From Ureibacillus aquaedulcis (GTDB lineage: Bacteria > Bacillota > Bacilli > Bacillales_A > Planococcaceae): a DNA stretch of 61,290 nucleotides. Shown piece by piece: positions 24,485 through 35,749 of this stretch. The position numbers and the translations under genes are program-made. A model generated the notes under the pieces. That model was not told where the DNA came from. It saw only the letters and a program-made list of their open reading frames with translations, and did no database searches. Numbering within the stretch: the stretch's first letter is position 1; every line of letters starts with the position of its first letter. Location: positions 1 through 61,290 of the forward strand of contig NZ_JAUHTQ010000019.1 in the NCBI RefSeq assembly GCF_030418165.1, written 5' to 3'.

Positions 24485-25360
24485 ATGTTAAAAAAATTTA
24501 AAGTTCTATCTGTTTTTCTAGTCTTCTTTTTTATGTTACCAATCATTGCAGGACTATTGCCTTTTCCAAACAACGAAAAATATGAGCCTCCGATTGCCGA
24601 AGAAAAGCAAGTAGTCTATGCATCGACCGATGTTCAGTCAGAGCAGGATTCTGAAGAAGTGACAGCCACGGAAGTAATAGCAACAGAAGGTAGTGCTACA
24701 GATGTGAAACCAGCCATGGATTCATTTGATGTATTGTTTGTTTTCACACATTCTCAAGAAACCTATAAACCGTTCGCAGAAAGTGAAACAGGAACCGTTG
24801 CTGTGTACGATGACAAAGCGAATTTGCTCTCCATGTCGCAGGTAATGGAAGACTATTTCAAACTAAACGGTTTAAACGCAACCACTCTGGATGTAGACAT
24901 TATGGCAGAAACAGTGAAGCAGGGGAAAACTATGTCTTCTTCTTATTCCACAGCGCGTACTTTTATTAATCAAGAGTTAAAGAAAAACGAGTATGACCTG
25001 ATTTTGGATATCCACCGGGATGCTACAGGACATAAAAAGTCAACGATTTCCCATAACAATGTGGGCTATGCTAAAACCGCATTCGTTATCGGGGCAGAAA
25101 ACCCCAATTATAAGTCGAATCTAGATCATGCCAATTCTTTGAGTCAGGCTTTAAACAAAATAGTCCCCAATATATCAAGAGGGATTATTGAAAAGTCCGG
25201 CGATGGGGTTGATGGAGTCTACAATCAAGATCTAGCTAGTAATTTGCTATTAATTGAAATTGGCGGAATCGATAATACAGAAGATGAGGTATACCGAACA
25301 ATCGCTGTACTTGCTCAAGCGATTGCGAAAACCTATGTCAATAAAGAAGGAAATGTCTAA
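24485..25360 (+). CDS. spoIIP: Stage II sporulation protein P
   Basis: This 291-residue membrane-anchored cell wall hydrolase acts with SpoIID and SpoIIM during engulfment; SpoIIP has amidase and endopeptidase activity. An N-terminal membrane segment (about residues 7-26) precedes a Thr/Glu-rich linker. The catalytic domain contains LFVFTHSQETYKPF, DLILDIHRDA and LLLIEIGGIDNT, which hold the His and Glu metal ligands. It is shorter than B. subtilis SpoIIP (about 400 residues), mainly in the linker. The ATG at 24485 is used because the strong AAGGAGAGG lies six bases upstream. That site lies in a hairpin. Confidence 0.93.
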   Translation: MLKKFKVLSVFLVFFFMLPIIAGLLPFPNNEKYEPPIAEEKQVVYASTDVQSEQDSEEVTATEVIATEGSATDVKPAMDSFDVLFVFTHSQETYKPFAESETGTVAVYDDKANLLSMSQVMEDYFKLNGLNATTLDVDIMAETVKQGKTMSSSYSTARTFINQELKKNEYDLILDIHRDATGHKKSTISHNNVGYAKTAFVIGAENPNYKSNLDHANSLSQALNKIVPNISRGIIEKSGDGVDGVYNQDLASNLLLIEIGGIDNTEDEVYRTIAVLAQAIAKTYVNKEGNV

Positions 25361-25415
25361 TCATAAAATTTTTTGATGTGAATCATAATATTTTGCGTTT
25401 TTTCTCACTACATCA

Positions 25416-25445
25416 TTGCTAAAGTTGTTGTGTCACTGCTATAAT
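25416..25445 (+). promoter_or_regulatory. Sigma-A promoter with extended -10 for lepA
   Basis: TTGCTA (25416-25421), an 18-bp spacer and TATAAT (25440-25445), preceded by TGC as an extended -10. The predicted start near 25452 leaves an untranslated leader of about 200 nt before lepA. Confidence 0.7.
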
Positions 25446-25498
25446 TCAAGTTAGTTTAGCCTTTTTTTGAAGGAATTGTATATAGAACTTATAACAGG

Positions 25499-25626
25499 TT
25501 ATCAATCGATCAGTACGAGCAACTGACTGATAAAGGTTAATGCCTCCAGCGTATCCCAAAGATCAAGTGAGTCCACTTATCTTTGGTTATTTCCGGCAGA
25601 TGTCGGGAATGAATACGTAGGAGGCG
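25499..25626 (+). ncRNA. Branched, highly structured lepA 5' leader (candidate cis-regulatory RNA)
   Basis: A first hairpin uses TTATCA (25499-25504)/TGATAA (25528-25533) with inner TCAGT/ACTGA. Then a closing stem P1 pairs GCCTCC (25542-25547) with GGAGGC (25620-25625) and CGTAT with ATACG. P1 encloses two arms: P2, CCAAAGAT/ATCTTTGG plus AAGTG/CACTT (13 bp, 25556-25586), and P3, ATTTCCG/CGGGAAT (25589-25610). The fold ends about 24 bases before the lepA ATG. It has no U tract and no T-box, purine, TPP or SAM riboswitch signature that I recognise. The pairing is seen in the sequence; regulation is inferred. Confidence 0.6.
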
Positions 25627-25650
25627 TATTTGATTAGGAGTGGACACGAC

Positions 25651-27483
25651 ATGAATCGAGAAGAACGTTTAAAGCGACAACAAAACATAAGGAATTTTTC
25701 TATTATTGCCCATATCGATCACGGAAAATCTACATTAGCAGACCGTATTCTGGAAAAAACAAAATCCATTACTGCACGTGAAATGAAGGCTCAATTGTTG
25801 GATTCCATGGATTTGGAACGTGAAAGAGGAATAACAATCAAATTAAATGCCGTTCAGTTAAAATATGTGGCTAAAGACGGTGAAACTTATACATTCCATT
25901 TAATCGACACACCTGGACATGTCGATTTTACATATGAGGTTTCGCGAAGTTTGGCAGCTTGTGAAGGGGCTATTTTAGTAGTTGATGCGGCACAGGGAAT
26001 CGAAGCACAAACACTTGCAAATGTTTATTTAGCACTTGATAATGACCTGGAAATCCTGCCGGTCATCAATAAAATCGATTTGCCTGCAGCCGATCCGGAA
26101 CGTGTACGCGGGGAAGTTGAGGATGTTATTGGACTTGATGCCTCAGAAGCCGTACTTGCTTCTGCAAAAGCGGGCATCGGTATTGAAGAGATCCTGGAGC
26201 AAATCGTGGAAAAGGTGCCCGCTCCAGCCGGAGATCCGGAAGCCCCTCTTCAAGCGTTGATTTTCGATTCCGTTTACGATGCTTATAAAGGTGTTATTAT
26301 TTCAATTCGTATCGTTAATGGAACAGTCAAAGCCGGGGACAAAATTCGCATGATGGCTACCGGGGCGGAGTTTGAAGTAATTGAAGTCGGGGTTCACACA
26401 CCGAAATCAGTGCCTCAAGCCGAGCTTACGGTAGGGGATGTAGGGTACTTGACAGCATCCATCAAAAATGTTGGCGATACTCGAGTAGGGGATACAGTTA
26501 CATTTGCCAACCGCCCTGCCGAAGCGCCGCTTGAAGGGTACCGTAAATTAAATCCTATGGTATATTGCGGTCTTTACCCGATTGATACTGCAAGATATAA
26601 CGATTTGCGTGAAGCATTGGAAAAACTGGAGTTGAATGACTCAGCACTCCAATATGAACCGGAGACATCCCAGGCTTTAGGTTTTGGTTTCCGTTGCGGC
26701 TTCCTAGGATTGCTTCATATGGAAATCATCCAAGAGCGTATTGAACGTGAATTTAACATCGACCTAATTACGACGGCACCTTCTGTTATTTATGATGTGC
26801 ATTTAACAGACGGGGAAGTTCTAAAAGTTGATAATCCGTCCATGATGCCTGACCCGCAAAAAATTGACCGTATAGAGGAACCTTACGTTAAAGCAACAAT
26901 TATGGTTCCAAATGATTATGTAGGAGCGGTAATGGAGCTGTGCCAAATGAAACGCGGAAACTTCATGACCATGGATTATATTGATACGAGCCGTGTAAGT
27001 ATAATTTATGAAATGCCGTTGTCTGAAATTGTGTATGATTTCTTTGATTTCCTAAAATCAAACACCAAGGGCTATGCTTCATTTGATTATGAGTTAATTG
27101 GCTATAAGCCATCCAAGCTAGTGAAGATGGATATTCTATTAAATGCCGAGCAAGTCGATGCATTAAGCTTTATCGTCCATCGAGACTTTGCGTATGAGCG
27201 TGGAAAAGTAATTGTTGAAAAATTAAAAGAGCTAATCCCGCGCCAGCAATTCGAAGTACCAATTCAAGCAGCAATCGGTCAAAAAATTGTTGCCCGCTCT
27301 ACAATTAAAGCAATCCGTAAAAACGTACTGGCAAAATGTTATGGCGGTGACATCTCCCGAAAACGAAAACTTCTTGATAAGCAAAAAGAAGGTAAAAAGC
27401 GCATGAAACAAGTCGGTTCGGTAGAAGTTCCTCAAGAAGCATTCATGGCAGTATTGAAAATGGATGATAGCAATAAGAAATAA
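25651..27483 (+). CDS. lepA: Elongation factor 4 (LepA), ribosomal back-translocase GTPase
   Basis: This 610-residue translational GTPase binds stalled or mistranslocated ribosomes and is linked to 30S biogenesis and stress. The G domain shows [21 protein letters not shown] and NKIDLP, followed by domains II and III, an EF-G-like domain and the LepA-specific C-terminal domain ([18 protein letters not shown]). The ATG at 25651 has AGGAGTGG about seven bases upstream; a TTG seven codons earlier sits before that site. It is preceded by a long folded leader and followed by a terminator. The place between spoIIP and hemW is conserved, with one extra gene inserted before hemW. Confidence 0.97.
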   Translation: MNREERLKRQQNIRNFSIIAHIDHGKSTLADRILEKTKSITAREMKAQLLDSMDLERERGITIKLNAVQLKYVAKDGETYTFHLIDTPGHVDFTYEVSRSLAACEGAILVVDAAQGIEAQTLANVYLALDNDLEILPVINKIDLPAADPERVRGEVEDVIGLDASEAVLASAKAGIGIEEILEQIVEKVPAPAGDPEAPLQALIFDSVYDAYKGVIISIRIVNGTVKAGDKIRMMATGAEFEVIEVGVHTPKSVPQAELTVGDVGYLTASIKNVGDTRVGDTVTFANRPAEAPLEGYRKLNPMVYCGLYPIDTARYNDLREALEKLELNDSALQYEPETSQALGFGFRCGFLGLLHMEIIQERIEREFNIDLITTAPSVIYDVHLTDGEVLKVDNPSMMPDPQKIDRIEEPYVKATIMVPNDYVGAVMELCQMKRGNFMTMDYIDTSRVSIIYEMPLSEIVYDFFDFLKSNTKGYASFDYELIGYKPSKLVKMDILLNAEQVDALSFIVHRDFAYERGKVIVEKLKELIPRQQFEVPIQAAIGQKIVARSTIKAIRKNVLAKCYGGDISRKRKLLDKQKEGKKRMKQVGSVEVPQEAFMAVLKMDDSNKK

Positions 27484-27538
27484 TAAGTAGCACGCCAGAA
27501 ACGATCGCAATTAAATAAATATGGCTATACAAGAGTCG

Positions 27539-27570
27539 ATTTGCAGCATCGTGCTGCAAATTGGCTTTTT
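27539..27570 (+). terminator. lepA terminator
   Basis: ATTTGCAGCA (27539-27548) and TGCTGCAAAT (27552-27561) pair perfectly around a 3-nt loop and are followed by a T-rich tract. Confidence 0.85.
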
Positions 27571-27637
27571 TGCAATATAACGCTACCGCTAAGTTTTTCA
27601 GGGCTAATTACACGAATTTGTAGAAGTTATTACCAAT

Positions 27638-27676
27638 AAAACAGATTATCTACCTCTCATTAAGATAATCTGTTTT
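27638..27676. terminator. Second, symmetric terminator-like hairpin
   Basis: A perfect 14-bp stem (27638-27651 with 27663-27676) with A/T tracts on both sides. It backs up the lepA terminator. The rest of the 385-base gap has no gene. Confidence 0.7.
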
Positions 27677-27730
27677 TTATTGCAACAATATTTCATATAT
27701 TAAAATATAAAGAAAAAAAGTGTTTAATTA

Positions 27731-27760
27731 TTGCTCTTTTAGAAATCTGATACCTATAGT
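27731..27760 (+). promoter_or_regulatory. Candidate promoter of the 109-residue gene
   Basis: TTGCTC, an 18-bp spacer and TATAGT, about 109 bases before the start codon. An overlapping TACAAT at 27760-27765 is an alternative -10. Confidence 0.45.
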
Positions 27761-27868
27761 ACAATTTATCTAAATAAACCAATTGAACCACTATAATTTG
27801 TTATTTATTGGTATTTATATCGATTTTTCAGCTTCATATGAAAAAACAGCGAAGGAGATGTATGATAG

Positions 27869-28198
27869 GTGAATAATAATATAGTAGAGGTAGCAATTCC
27901 TGAATGGTTTGAGAATGATGAATTAGTAGCACTGACAACAATTGTTGATGAACAAGATGCTACAGTCGGGGTTTTGTTGGCAGGAGACAATTTGGATAAG
28001 CATAGACCGTATCTGCCGGTCGTACGTGTGTATTCAATCACGCTACAAAATGGAAAGTATGAATTTACAAAAGAGATGAGTGCATTTTCTTTTAATTCAA
28101 AAGAAGAAGCAATCAACTTCACAACGAAATTCTCTAGCTATACAACAATTAACCTGTTTGTCGACTTACTTAAAAAACAAATTAATATTGCCATCTAA
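27869..28198 (+). CDS. Uncharacterised 109-residue cytosolic protein
   Basis: The protein begins MNNNIVEVAIPEWFENDELV and has no membrane segment or signal peptide. It reads as a small alpha/beta domain with an acidic N-terminal half and a C-terminal helix NLFVDLLKKQINIAI. I do not recognise the family. The GTG start at 27869 has GAAGGAGATG eight bases upstream. A four-codon minigene (ATG at 27861) overlaps the start region. The gene is flanked by a promoter-like sequence and terminators on both sides, so it is a single-gene unit. It is not part of the B. subtilis lepA-hemN synteny as I recall it, so it is likely lineage-specific. Confidence 0.72.
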   Translation: MNNNIVEVAIPEWFENDELVALTTIVDEQDATVGVLLAGDNLDKHRPYLPVVRVYSITLQNGKYEFTKEMSAFSFNSKEEAINFTTKFSSYTTINLFVDLLKKQINIAI

Positions 28199-28205
28199 AA
28201 TTTTT

Positions 28206-28237
28206 GAGGTCTGAATATCTTCAGATCTCTTTTTTTT
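28206..28237 (+). terminator. Terminator of the 109-residue gene
   Basis: GAGGTCTGAA (28206-28215) with TTCAGATCTC (28220-28229), a TATC loop, then eight T residues. Confidence 0.9.
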
Positions 28238-28344
28238 TATTGAACATCCTTTATTGTACTGATTTGGTGCCATTAAATTGAATTTTTATCATGAAAGGGT
28301 ACAATAGAGGGATACGATATTTCTTAAGAAAGAAGGGATTTCTA

Positions 28345-29490
28345 ATGGCTCGAGGTGTTTACATACATATTCCTTTCTGTCATCAAATTTGTAATTATTG
28401 TGACTTCAACAAAGTCTTTTTTAAAAATCAACCGGTAGATGAGTATATAGAAGCAGTTGGTAAGGAGATTGAAATGAGTGTCAGGAAAGCACCGGAGCAA
28501 TTTCAGGATATTGAAACAATCTTTCTGGGCGGCGGTACCCCTACTGCACTTTCAGCTGAACAAATTGCAAGGCTATTGCACCATATAAATACGTTGCTCC
28601 CAACAAAGCAACTTGTAGAATTTAGTTCCGAAGCAAATCCGGACGAATTATCAGCGGATAAATTGGAGGCATTGATTCATGGCGGTGTAAATCGGTTGAG
28701 TATGGGCGTTCAATCCTTTGACCAGAAGCTGCTTGAAAAAATTGGGCGCACACATTCAAACGAGCATGTTTTTGAAACCATTAAACAAGCCAAAAAAGTA
28801 GGCTTTGAGAACATAAGCATTGATTTAATGTATGGTCTCCCTGGCCAATCAATGGAGCAATGGGAAGATACGTTGGAGAAAGCGTTGGAGCTGGATCTTC
28901 CTCACTATTCAGCATATTCCTTAATTGTTGAACCAAAAACCATTTTTTATATCCAGTACGCAAAAGGAAAGCTGAACTTGCCAACTGAGGACTTGGAAGC
29001 CGACATGTATGACCTATTGATGCGACGTATGGAAGAAAAAGAAAAGAAACAATACGAAATAAGTAATTTTGCGATAGAAGGCCATAGATCAACACATAAT
29101 AAAATTTATTGGGATAACGATGAATATGCTGGGTTTGGTGCGGGTGCCCATGGTTATCTTATGGGAAATCGCTATTCAAATCACGGCCCAATAAAAAAAT
29201 ATATTGAAACAATTAAAAATAACGAACAGCCAATTCTTCATAGACATGAAGTTACAAATGAAGAAAAATGTGAAGAACAGATGTTTTTAGGTTTGAGGAA
29301 AAATGAAGGGGTATTGTTTAATGAGTTTGAATCAAAGCTCGGTATTTCCATGAAAGAACTGTATGGAAAAGAAATAGCAAAACTTGTTAAAGAAGAGCTA
29401 TTAATTGAAGATGATAAGGGTGTCAGACTAAGTCGTAAGGGCCGCTTTGTCGGTAACGAAATCTTCCAGCAATTTTTATTGGGAGAATAG
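28345..29490 (+). CDS. hemW: Radical SAM heme chaperone HemW
   Basis: This 381-residue protein resembles coproporphyrinogen dehydrogenase HemN but is a heme chaperone of the HemW group. The radical SAM site is Cys12, Cys16 and Cys19 in IPFCHQICNYCDF. The motif HNKIYW near residue 250 is the HemW heme-binding signature that true HemN lacks. The ATG at 28345 has AAGAAGGG upstream and gives the usual family start; in-frame extension to 28291 is not supported. In Bacillus this gene lies directly before hrcA. Confidence 0.92.
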   Translation: MARGVYIHIPFCHQICNYCDFNKVFFKNQPVDEYIEAVGKEIEMSVRKAPEQFQDIETIFLGGGTPTALSAEQIARLLHHINTLLPTKQLVEFSSEANPDELSADKLEALIHGGVNRLSMGVQSFDQKLLEKIGRTHSNEHVFETIKQAKKVGFENISIDLMYGLPGQSMEQWEDTLEKALELDLPHYSAYSLIVEPKTIFYIQYAKGKLNLPTEDLEADMYDLLMRRMEEKEKKQYEISNFAIEGHRSTHNKIYWDNDEYAGFGAGAHGYLMGNRYSNHGPIKKYIETIKNNEQPILHRHEVTNEEKCEEQMFLGLRKNEGVLFNEFESKLGISMKELYGKEIAKLVKEELLIEDDKGVRLSRKGRFVGNEIFQQFLLGE

Positions 29491-29500
29491 AGCGATTCCG

Positions 29501-29529
29501 TTGACATCATATAAGAGATTTGATAATTT
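29501..29529 (+). promoter_or_regulatory. Sigma-A promoter of the hrcA operon
   Basis: TTGACA (29501-29506), a 17-bp spacer and TAATTT (29524-29529), immediately upstream of the CIRCE operator. Confidence 0.7.
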
Positions 29530-29539
29530 AATAATAGTA

Positions 29540-29566
29540 TTAGCACTCTGTGTTAATGAGTGCTAA
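29540..29566 (+). promoter_or_regulatory. CIRCE operator (HrcA binding site)
   Basis: TTAGCACTC (29540-29548), nine bases, GAGTGCTAA (29558-29566): an exact match to the CIRCE consensus. It overlaps the expected transcription start and lies just before the hrcA ribosome binding site, so HrcA should repress its own operon (hrcA-grpE-dnaK) until unfolded proteins titrate GroEL. Confidence 0.97.
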
Positions 29567-29580
29567 CAGAGGTGATGACA

Positions 29581-30615
29581 ATGCTAACGAATCGACAATT
29601 ACAAATATTGCAAGTAATCGTTGATGATTTTGTTACTTCAGCTCAACCAGTAGGATCACGCCAAATTTCAAAAAAAGATTGGATTACATCTAGCCCGGCG
29701 ACAATCCGTAACGAAATGGCCGATTTAGAAGAACTGGGATTTATAGAAAAAACCCATACATCTTCAGGTCGTGTACCATCTGAAAAGGGTTATCGATTTT
29801 ATGTAGATCATTTATTGCAGCCGATCTCTATGTCGAACCGAGAAATTGGCTTATTTCAATCTATTTTCAAAAATCAAATTGTAGAAATGGAACAAGTAAT
29901 CCGTGAATCTGCTAACATTTTGTCTGATTTAACTTCCTACACAACGATTTTACTTGGACCTAATGTAAGTAAACATCGGGTAAAAAGATTTCAAATAGTC
30001 CCTCTATCAGAACAAACTGCAGTCGCAATCATTGTTACGGATAACGGACATGTTGAAAATCGCACAATTACACTCCCGCAAGGATTTGCTCCTTCAGATA
30101 TTGAAAAAACAGTCAATATTCTGAACGAACGATTAGTGGGTGTTTCATTATTAGAGCTGCAAAGCAGACTGGAATTGGAAACTTTTAATGTTTTAAGGCA
30201 ACACGTAAACACGGCAGATTCCTTTATTCAGTCATTAAGGAATGTCGCTACCTTCCAAAATGAGGGCAAGATTTATTTTGGCGGGAAAACAAATATGTTA
30301 AATCAGCCAGAGTTCCACGATTTAAATAAAGTTCGGGCACTCATGGAAATGATGGAAAAGGAAAGCCAAGTAATTTCTTTGTTCCATCGTGAAGACACGG
30401 GCATTCATATTCGAATAGGTTCTGAGAATAACCATATCGTTATGGATGATTTAAGTGTTATAACAGCGTCATACTCTGTAGGTAATGACCAAGAAGGGTC
30501 CATTGCAATCATAGGCCCCAAAAGAATGGATTATCAACGTGTTGTGTCGCTGCTTGATGTGATGCGAAGTGGACTTTCACGTGCACTTTCAAATAAAGTT
30601 AATGATGGGTTATAA
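29581..30615 (+). CDS. hrcA: Heat-inducible transcription repressor HrcA
   Basis: This 344-residue repressor of class I heat-shock genes binds CIRCE and is kept active by GroEL. The N-terminal winged helix carries [13 protein letters not shown] and [16 protein letters not shown]. The C-terminal GAF-like domain ends with [13 protein letters not shown]. The ATG at 29581 has AGAGGTGA upstream and gives the family start [11 protein letters not shown]; an earlier GTG inside CIRCE is rejected. It heads the dnaK operon and controls itself. Confidence 0.96.
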   Translation: MLTNRQLQILQVIVDDFVTSAQPVGSRQISKKDWITSSPATIRNEMADLEELGFIEKTHTSSGRVPSEKGYRFYVDHLLQPISMSNREIGLFQSIFKNQIVEMEQVIRESANILSDLTSYTTILLGPNVSKHRVKRFQIVPLSEQTAVAIIVTDNGHVENRTITLPQGFAPSDIEKTVNILNERLVGVSLLELQSRLELETFNVLRQHVNTADSFIQSLRNVATFQNEGKIYFGGKTNMLNQPEFHDLNKVRALMEMMEKESQVISLFHREDTGIHIRIGSENNHIVMDDLSVITASYSVGNDQEGSIAIIGPKRMDYQRVVSLLDVMRSGLSRALSNKVNDGL

Positions 30616-30628
30616 GGAGGAAACATTC

Positions 30629-31198
30629 GTGTCTGAAACTACGGAAAACAAAGAGCAACTTGAAGAAGTAAACAACCAAGTAAATGAAGAAGCACAGAGC
30701 GGTACAGAAACAAATGAGCAAGCAGAATTATCCCAAGAGGAGCAATTAAACAAGAAAATTGCGGAACTTGAAGCAAAGCTTGAAGAAGAAGAAAGTCGCT
30801 ACTTGCGTCTGCGAGCTGACTTCGATAATATGCGTCGTCGCTCACAGTTGGACCGTGAAGCTTCTGAAAAATATCGAGCTCAAAAGTTGCTGACAGAACT
30901 GTTGCCGGTTATCGACAACTTGGACCGTGCTTTGCAGGTTGAAGTAAGTTCTGATGATGCCGTTTCCCTTTTTAAAGGAATTGAAATGGTATACAAAACA
31001 TTGATTGATGCAACAAAACAAGAAGGCTTGGAGTTGATTCCTGCCGAGGGAGAGGCATTTGATCCGAATGTTCATCAAGCAGTGATGCAAGAATCAGACC
31101 CGGAGAAGGAAACTGGTGTTGTGTTAAGAGAGCTTCAAAAAGGCTATAAATTGAAAGATCGTGTTTTGCGGCCATCTATGGTCTCAGTAAACGAATAA
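30629..31198 (+). CDS. grpE: DnaK nucleotide exchange factor GrpE
   Basis: This 189-residue co-chaperone accelerates ADP release from DnaK. A Glu/Gln-rich disordered N-terminus (about 1-40) precedes the long coiled coil (about 45-90, [20 protein letters not shown]) and the beta-wing domain with [11 protein letters not shown] and [16 protein letters not shown]. The start is GTG at 30629 with AAGGAGG eight bases upstream; an in-frame extension into hrcA is unsupported. It lies 13 bases after hrcA. Confidence 0.95.
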   Translation: MSETTENKEQLEEVNNQVNEEAQSGTETNEQAELSQEEQLNKKIAELEAKLEEEESRYLRLRADFDNMRRRSQLDREASEKYRAQKLLTELLPVIDNLDRALQVEVSSDDAVSLFKGIEMVYKTLIDATKQEGLELIPAEGEAFDPNVHQAVMQESDPEKETGVVLRELQKGYKLKDRVLRPSMVSVNE

Positions 31199-31245
31199 TT
31201 CAGAATGTATATGTGGAACACACAAATTTTGTGTTTAAATATTAG

Positions 31246-33093
<1,848 letters not shown>

Positions 33094-33122
33094 GGTCTGT
33101 AGTCGTTTATAGATGAAAGTAG

Positions 33123-33165
33123 AAAAAGTCAAAGCCGAACATACGGACTTTGACTTTTTCATTGT
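33123..33165 (+). terminator. Terminator between dnaK and dnaJ
   Basis: AAAAAGTCAAAG (33123-33134) with CTTTGACTTTTT (33148-33159). It should partly separate dnaJ from the CIRCE-controlled transcript. Confidence 0.85.
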
Positions 33166-33259
33166 CATTGCAAAAGTAGCTAAATAAAATCAATCTTCAT
33201 ATACAGTACTATACGAACATGTTAAAATATACGTTATGAAAAAGAGCGGAGTGTGACAG

Positions 33260-34378
33260 ATGAGTAAACGCGATTACTATGAAGTGCTTGGCGTTAGTAA
33301 AACTGCAAGTAAAGATGATATAAAGAAAGCCTACCGAAAACTCTCAAAGCAGTATCATCCGGATATCAATAAAGAACCTGGAGCAGATGAAAAATTCAAG
33401 GAAATAGCGGAAGCCTATGAAGTGTTGAGCGATGATGCAAAACGTTCACAATACGATCAATTCGGTCATGAAGCACCGAACCAAGGCGGATTTGGCGGTT
33501 TCGGAGGATCAGGATTTGGTGGGTTTGAAGATATTTTCAGTTCGTTCTTCGGCGGAGGTGGACGTCGTTCCGATCCAAACGCCCCTAGAAAAGGCGATGA
33601 CCTGCAATACCGAATGAATATCTCTTTTGAGGATGCAGTATTTGGTAAGCAAACAGAGATAGAAATACCTAAAGAAGAAACATGTGATACTTGTAGCGGG
33701 TCGGGTGCAAAACCTGGAACTAGTGTGAAAACTTGTACGACATGTAATGGGGCAGGTCAGGTAAACCAAGCAGTTGAAACACCATTTGGCCGGATGGTAA
33801 ACCGTCGAACATGTAATACTTGTCATGGTACTGGTAAAATTATTCCGGAAAAATGTACAACTTGCCATGGTTCGGGAACTGTGCAAAAACGCAAAAAAAT
33901 CAAAGTAACAATTCCTGCAGGTGTTGATGATGGTCAACAATTGCGTGTGACTGGTCAAGGTGAGCCGGGTATCAACGGAGGTCCTTCAGGTGATTTATAC
34001 ATCGTCTTCAACGTAAAAGACCATGAATACTTTGAACGAGATGGCGACGATATTTATTATGAATTAAAACTAACATTCCCACAGGCTTCCCTTGGTGATG
34101 AAATTGAAGTACCAACGATTCACGGGAAGGTAAAACTGAAAATTCCGGCTGGTACACAATCGGGTGCCCAATTCCGCATTAAGGATAAAGGTGTTAAGAA
34201 TGTCCATGGCTATGGAACAGGGCATCAATATGTCATCGTTAAAGTAATGACGCCTACAAAACTGACGGAGAAACAAAAACAACTGCTGCGTGATTTTGCA
34301 GAAATTAGTGGTGATATCCCGGAAGAACATAGCAGTTCATTGTTTGATAAAATTAAAAAAACATTTAAAGGTGAGTAA
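33260..34378 (+). CDS. dnaJ: Chaperone DnaJ (Hsp40)
   Basis: This 372-residue co-chaperone stimulates the DnaK ATPase. It has the J domain with HPD in QYHPDINKE (near residues 33-35), a Gly/Phe-rich linker (about 76-105), four CxxCxGxG-type zinc repeats ([32 protein letters not shown]) and the two C-terminal beta domains. The ATG has AGCGGAGTG upstream. A terminator and about 95 bases of AT-rich sequence separate it from dnaK, so it may have its own promoter as well as read-through. Confidence 0.97.
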   Translation: MSKRDYYEVLGVSKTASKDDIKKAYRKLSKQYHPDINKEPGADEKFKEIAEAYEVLSDDAKRSQYDQFGHEAPNQGGFGGFGGSGFGGFEDIFSSFFGGGGRRSDPNAPRKGDDLQYRMNISFEDAVFGKQTEIEIPKEETCDTCSGSGAKPGTSVKTCTTCNGAGQVNQAVETPFGRMVNRRTCNTCHGTGKIIPEKCTTCHGSGTVQKRKKIKVTIPAGVDDGQQLRVTGQGEPGINGGPSGDLYIVFNVKDHEYFERDGDDIYYELKLTFPQASLGDEIEVPTIHGKVKLKIPAGTQSGAQFRIKDKGVKNVHGYGTGHQYVIVKVMTPTKLTEKQKQLLRDFAEISGDIPEEHSSSLFDKIKKTFKGE

Positions 34379-34454
34379 TGGAATAATTGGTGCCCGTATT
34401 TGGGCGCTAAAGCTTTGCTGCCCTGGAAACAAATTTTAGAGGAGCTGATTGCAA

Positions 34455-35393
34455 GTGAAATGGACAGAATTGTCGGTTTTAACAACAAACGAAGCGGTTG
34501 AAGCAATTTCGAATATTTACCATGAGGCAGGCGCTAGTGGTGTTGTCATTGAAGATTCAACAGAAATGGAGAAAGAAAGAGTAGATCAATTTGGCGAGAT
34601 TTATGATTTAAACCCAAATGATTTCCCGGCAAGTGGGGTTATCGTAAAAGCCTATTTGCCAGTGTCTAGTTTTTTGGCAGAAACTGTTGAAGAAATTAAA
34701 CTTGCAATCGCGAATCTTGAGAATTTTGATATTAATCTCGGGGATAATGTTTTCACTATGTGTGAAGTCCATGAGGAAGATTGGGCAACAGCCTGGAAGC
34801 AATATTATCACCCAGTGAAAATTTCGGAAAGATTTACAATTGTTCCAACTTGGGAAGAATATACACCTGTAAACACCGACGAGCTGATTATCGAGCTGGA
34901 TCCTGGTATGGCATTTGGTACTGGTACACATCCTACTACAGTAATGTGCTTGCAAGCATTAGAAAAAGTAGTGAATGAAGGAGATTCCGTGGTAGATGTT
35001 GGAACCGGTTCTGGTGTATTGGCGATAGCTGCGGCAATGCTTGGTGCAAAGAAAGTTCATGCGCTGGATTTAGATGCAGTTGCTGTTAAATCTGCAAATG
35101 AAAACATTGTACATAACAAGGTACAGCAAATTGCTGAAGTTCATCAAGGAAATCTATTGGATACAGTTACAGAACCAGCAGACGTGGTCGTTGCGAATAT
35201 CTTGGCCGAGATCATTATGACGTTCACCGACGATGCCTTTTCAATTGTGAAACCTGGTGGGCTCTATGTGACTTCTGGTATAATTAATGCGAAAAAAGAT
35301 GATGTAAAAAAAGCATTGGCAGGTTCAGGATTTATTATTGAGGAAGTGTTAATGATGGAAGATTGGGTTGCCATCATTGCCCGACGACCATAA
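34455..35393 (+). CDS. prmA: Ribosomal protein L11 methyltransferase
   Basis: This 312-residue SAM-dependent enzyme methylates ribosomal protein uL11. The N-terminal substrate-recognition domain ([17 protein letters not shown]) is followed by the SAM fold with [15 protein letters not shown] and [11 protein letters not shown]. The GTG at 34455 gives the family start and has GAGGAG about ten bases upstream; the TTG two codons earlier (34449) is an alternative. It belongs to the dnaJ-prmA-rsmE-mtaB run conserved in Bacillales. A terminator follows. Confidence 0.95.
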   Translation: MKWTELSVLTTNEAVEAISNIYHEAGASGVVIEDSTEMEKERVDQFGEIYDLNPNDFPASGVIVKAYLPVSSFLAETVEEIKLAIANLENFDINLGDNVFTMCEVHEEDWATAWKQYYHPVKISERFTIVPTWEEYTPVNTDELIIELDPGMAFGTGTHPTTVMCLQALEKVVNEGDSVVDVGTGSGVLAIAAAMLGAKKVHALDLDAVAVKSANENIVHNKVQQIAEVHQGNLLDTVTEPADVVVANILAEIIMTFTDDAFSIVKPGGLYVTSGIINAKKDDVKKALAGSGFIIEEVLMMEDWVAIIARRP

Positions 35394-35399
35394 ACGACA

Positions 35400-35440
35400 A
35401 AGGAGTTGTCCCAATAATAAGGGGCAGCTCCTTGCTTTTT
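35400..35440 (+). terminator. prmA terminator
   Basis: AAGGAGTTGTCCC (35400-35412) with GGGGCAGCTCCTT (35421-35433), then GCTTTTTT. Confidence 0.85.
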
Positions 35441-35490
35441 TAGACGATATCCAAAAATTAATAAATCGACAATTAAGAATTTATTACAGT

Positions 35491-35720
35491 GTCTAGCTGC
35501 AGGTGCTAGCTCCTCAGGCAATTAACAATCGCCTGCAAGGACAAAAGAGCGTCCTTTTGTCGATTTTTACGTAGCACATGGATGTGCAAGTGCCGACAAT
35601 GCCACAGGATGTGGCGTTTTTGTCGGCCAATTGTTGGGGCTCACACGGCGTGAGTCATGCCGACGATGCAACAGGACGTTGCGTTCTCGTCGACGCGAAG
35701 GCTTGCGCGAGCGGCATCCG
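35491..35720 (+). repeat. Structured intergenic repeat, copy A
   Basis: It begins GTCTAGCTGCAGGTGCTAGC and is a chain of hairpins: GACAAAAG/CTTTTGTC, GCACAT/ATGTGC, GCCGACAATGCCAC with GTGGCGTTTTTGTCGGC, TCAC/GTGA, CGACGATGCAAC with GTTGCGTTCTCGTCG, and CGCG/CGCG. The block from TTGGGGCTCAC through GTTGCG closely matches copy B at 22690-22849. It is more GC-rich than the surroundings. It ends about 18 bases before the rsmE ribosome binding site and fills the prmA-rsmE gap. Any frames through it are not credible genes. Confidence 0.75.
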
Positions 35721-35749
35721 TTTTTCTTATAAACTATAGGAGGTACATA

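Noticed and set aside
25499..25626. tRNA or T-box reading of the lepA leader
   Set aside because: The branched shape is tRNA-like only superficially: no TTCGA-type T loop, no D-loop GG and no CCA-type end; there is also no GGTGG-ACC T-box core.
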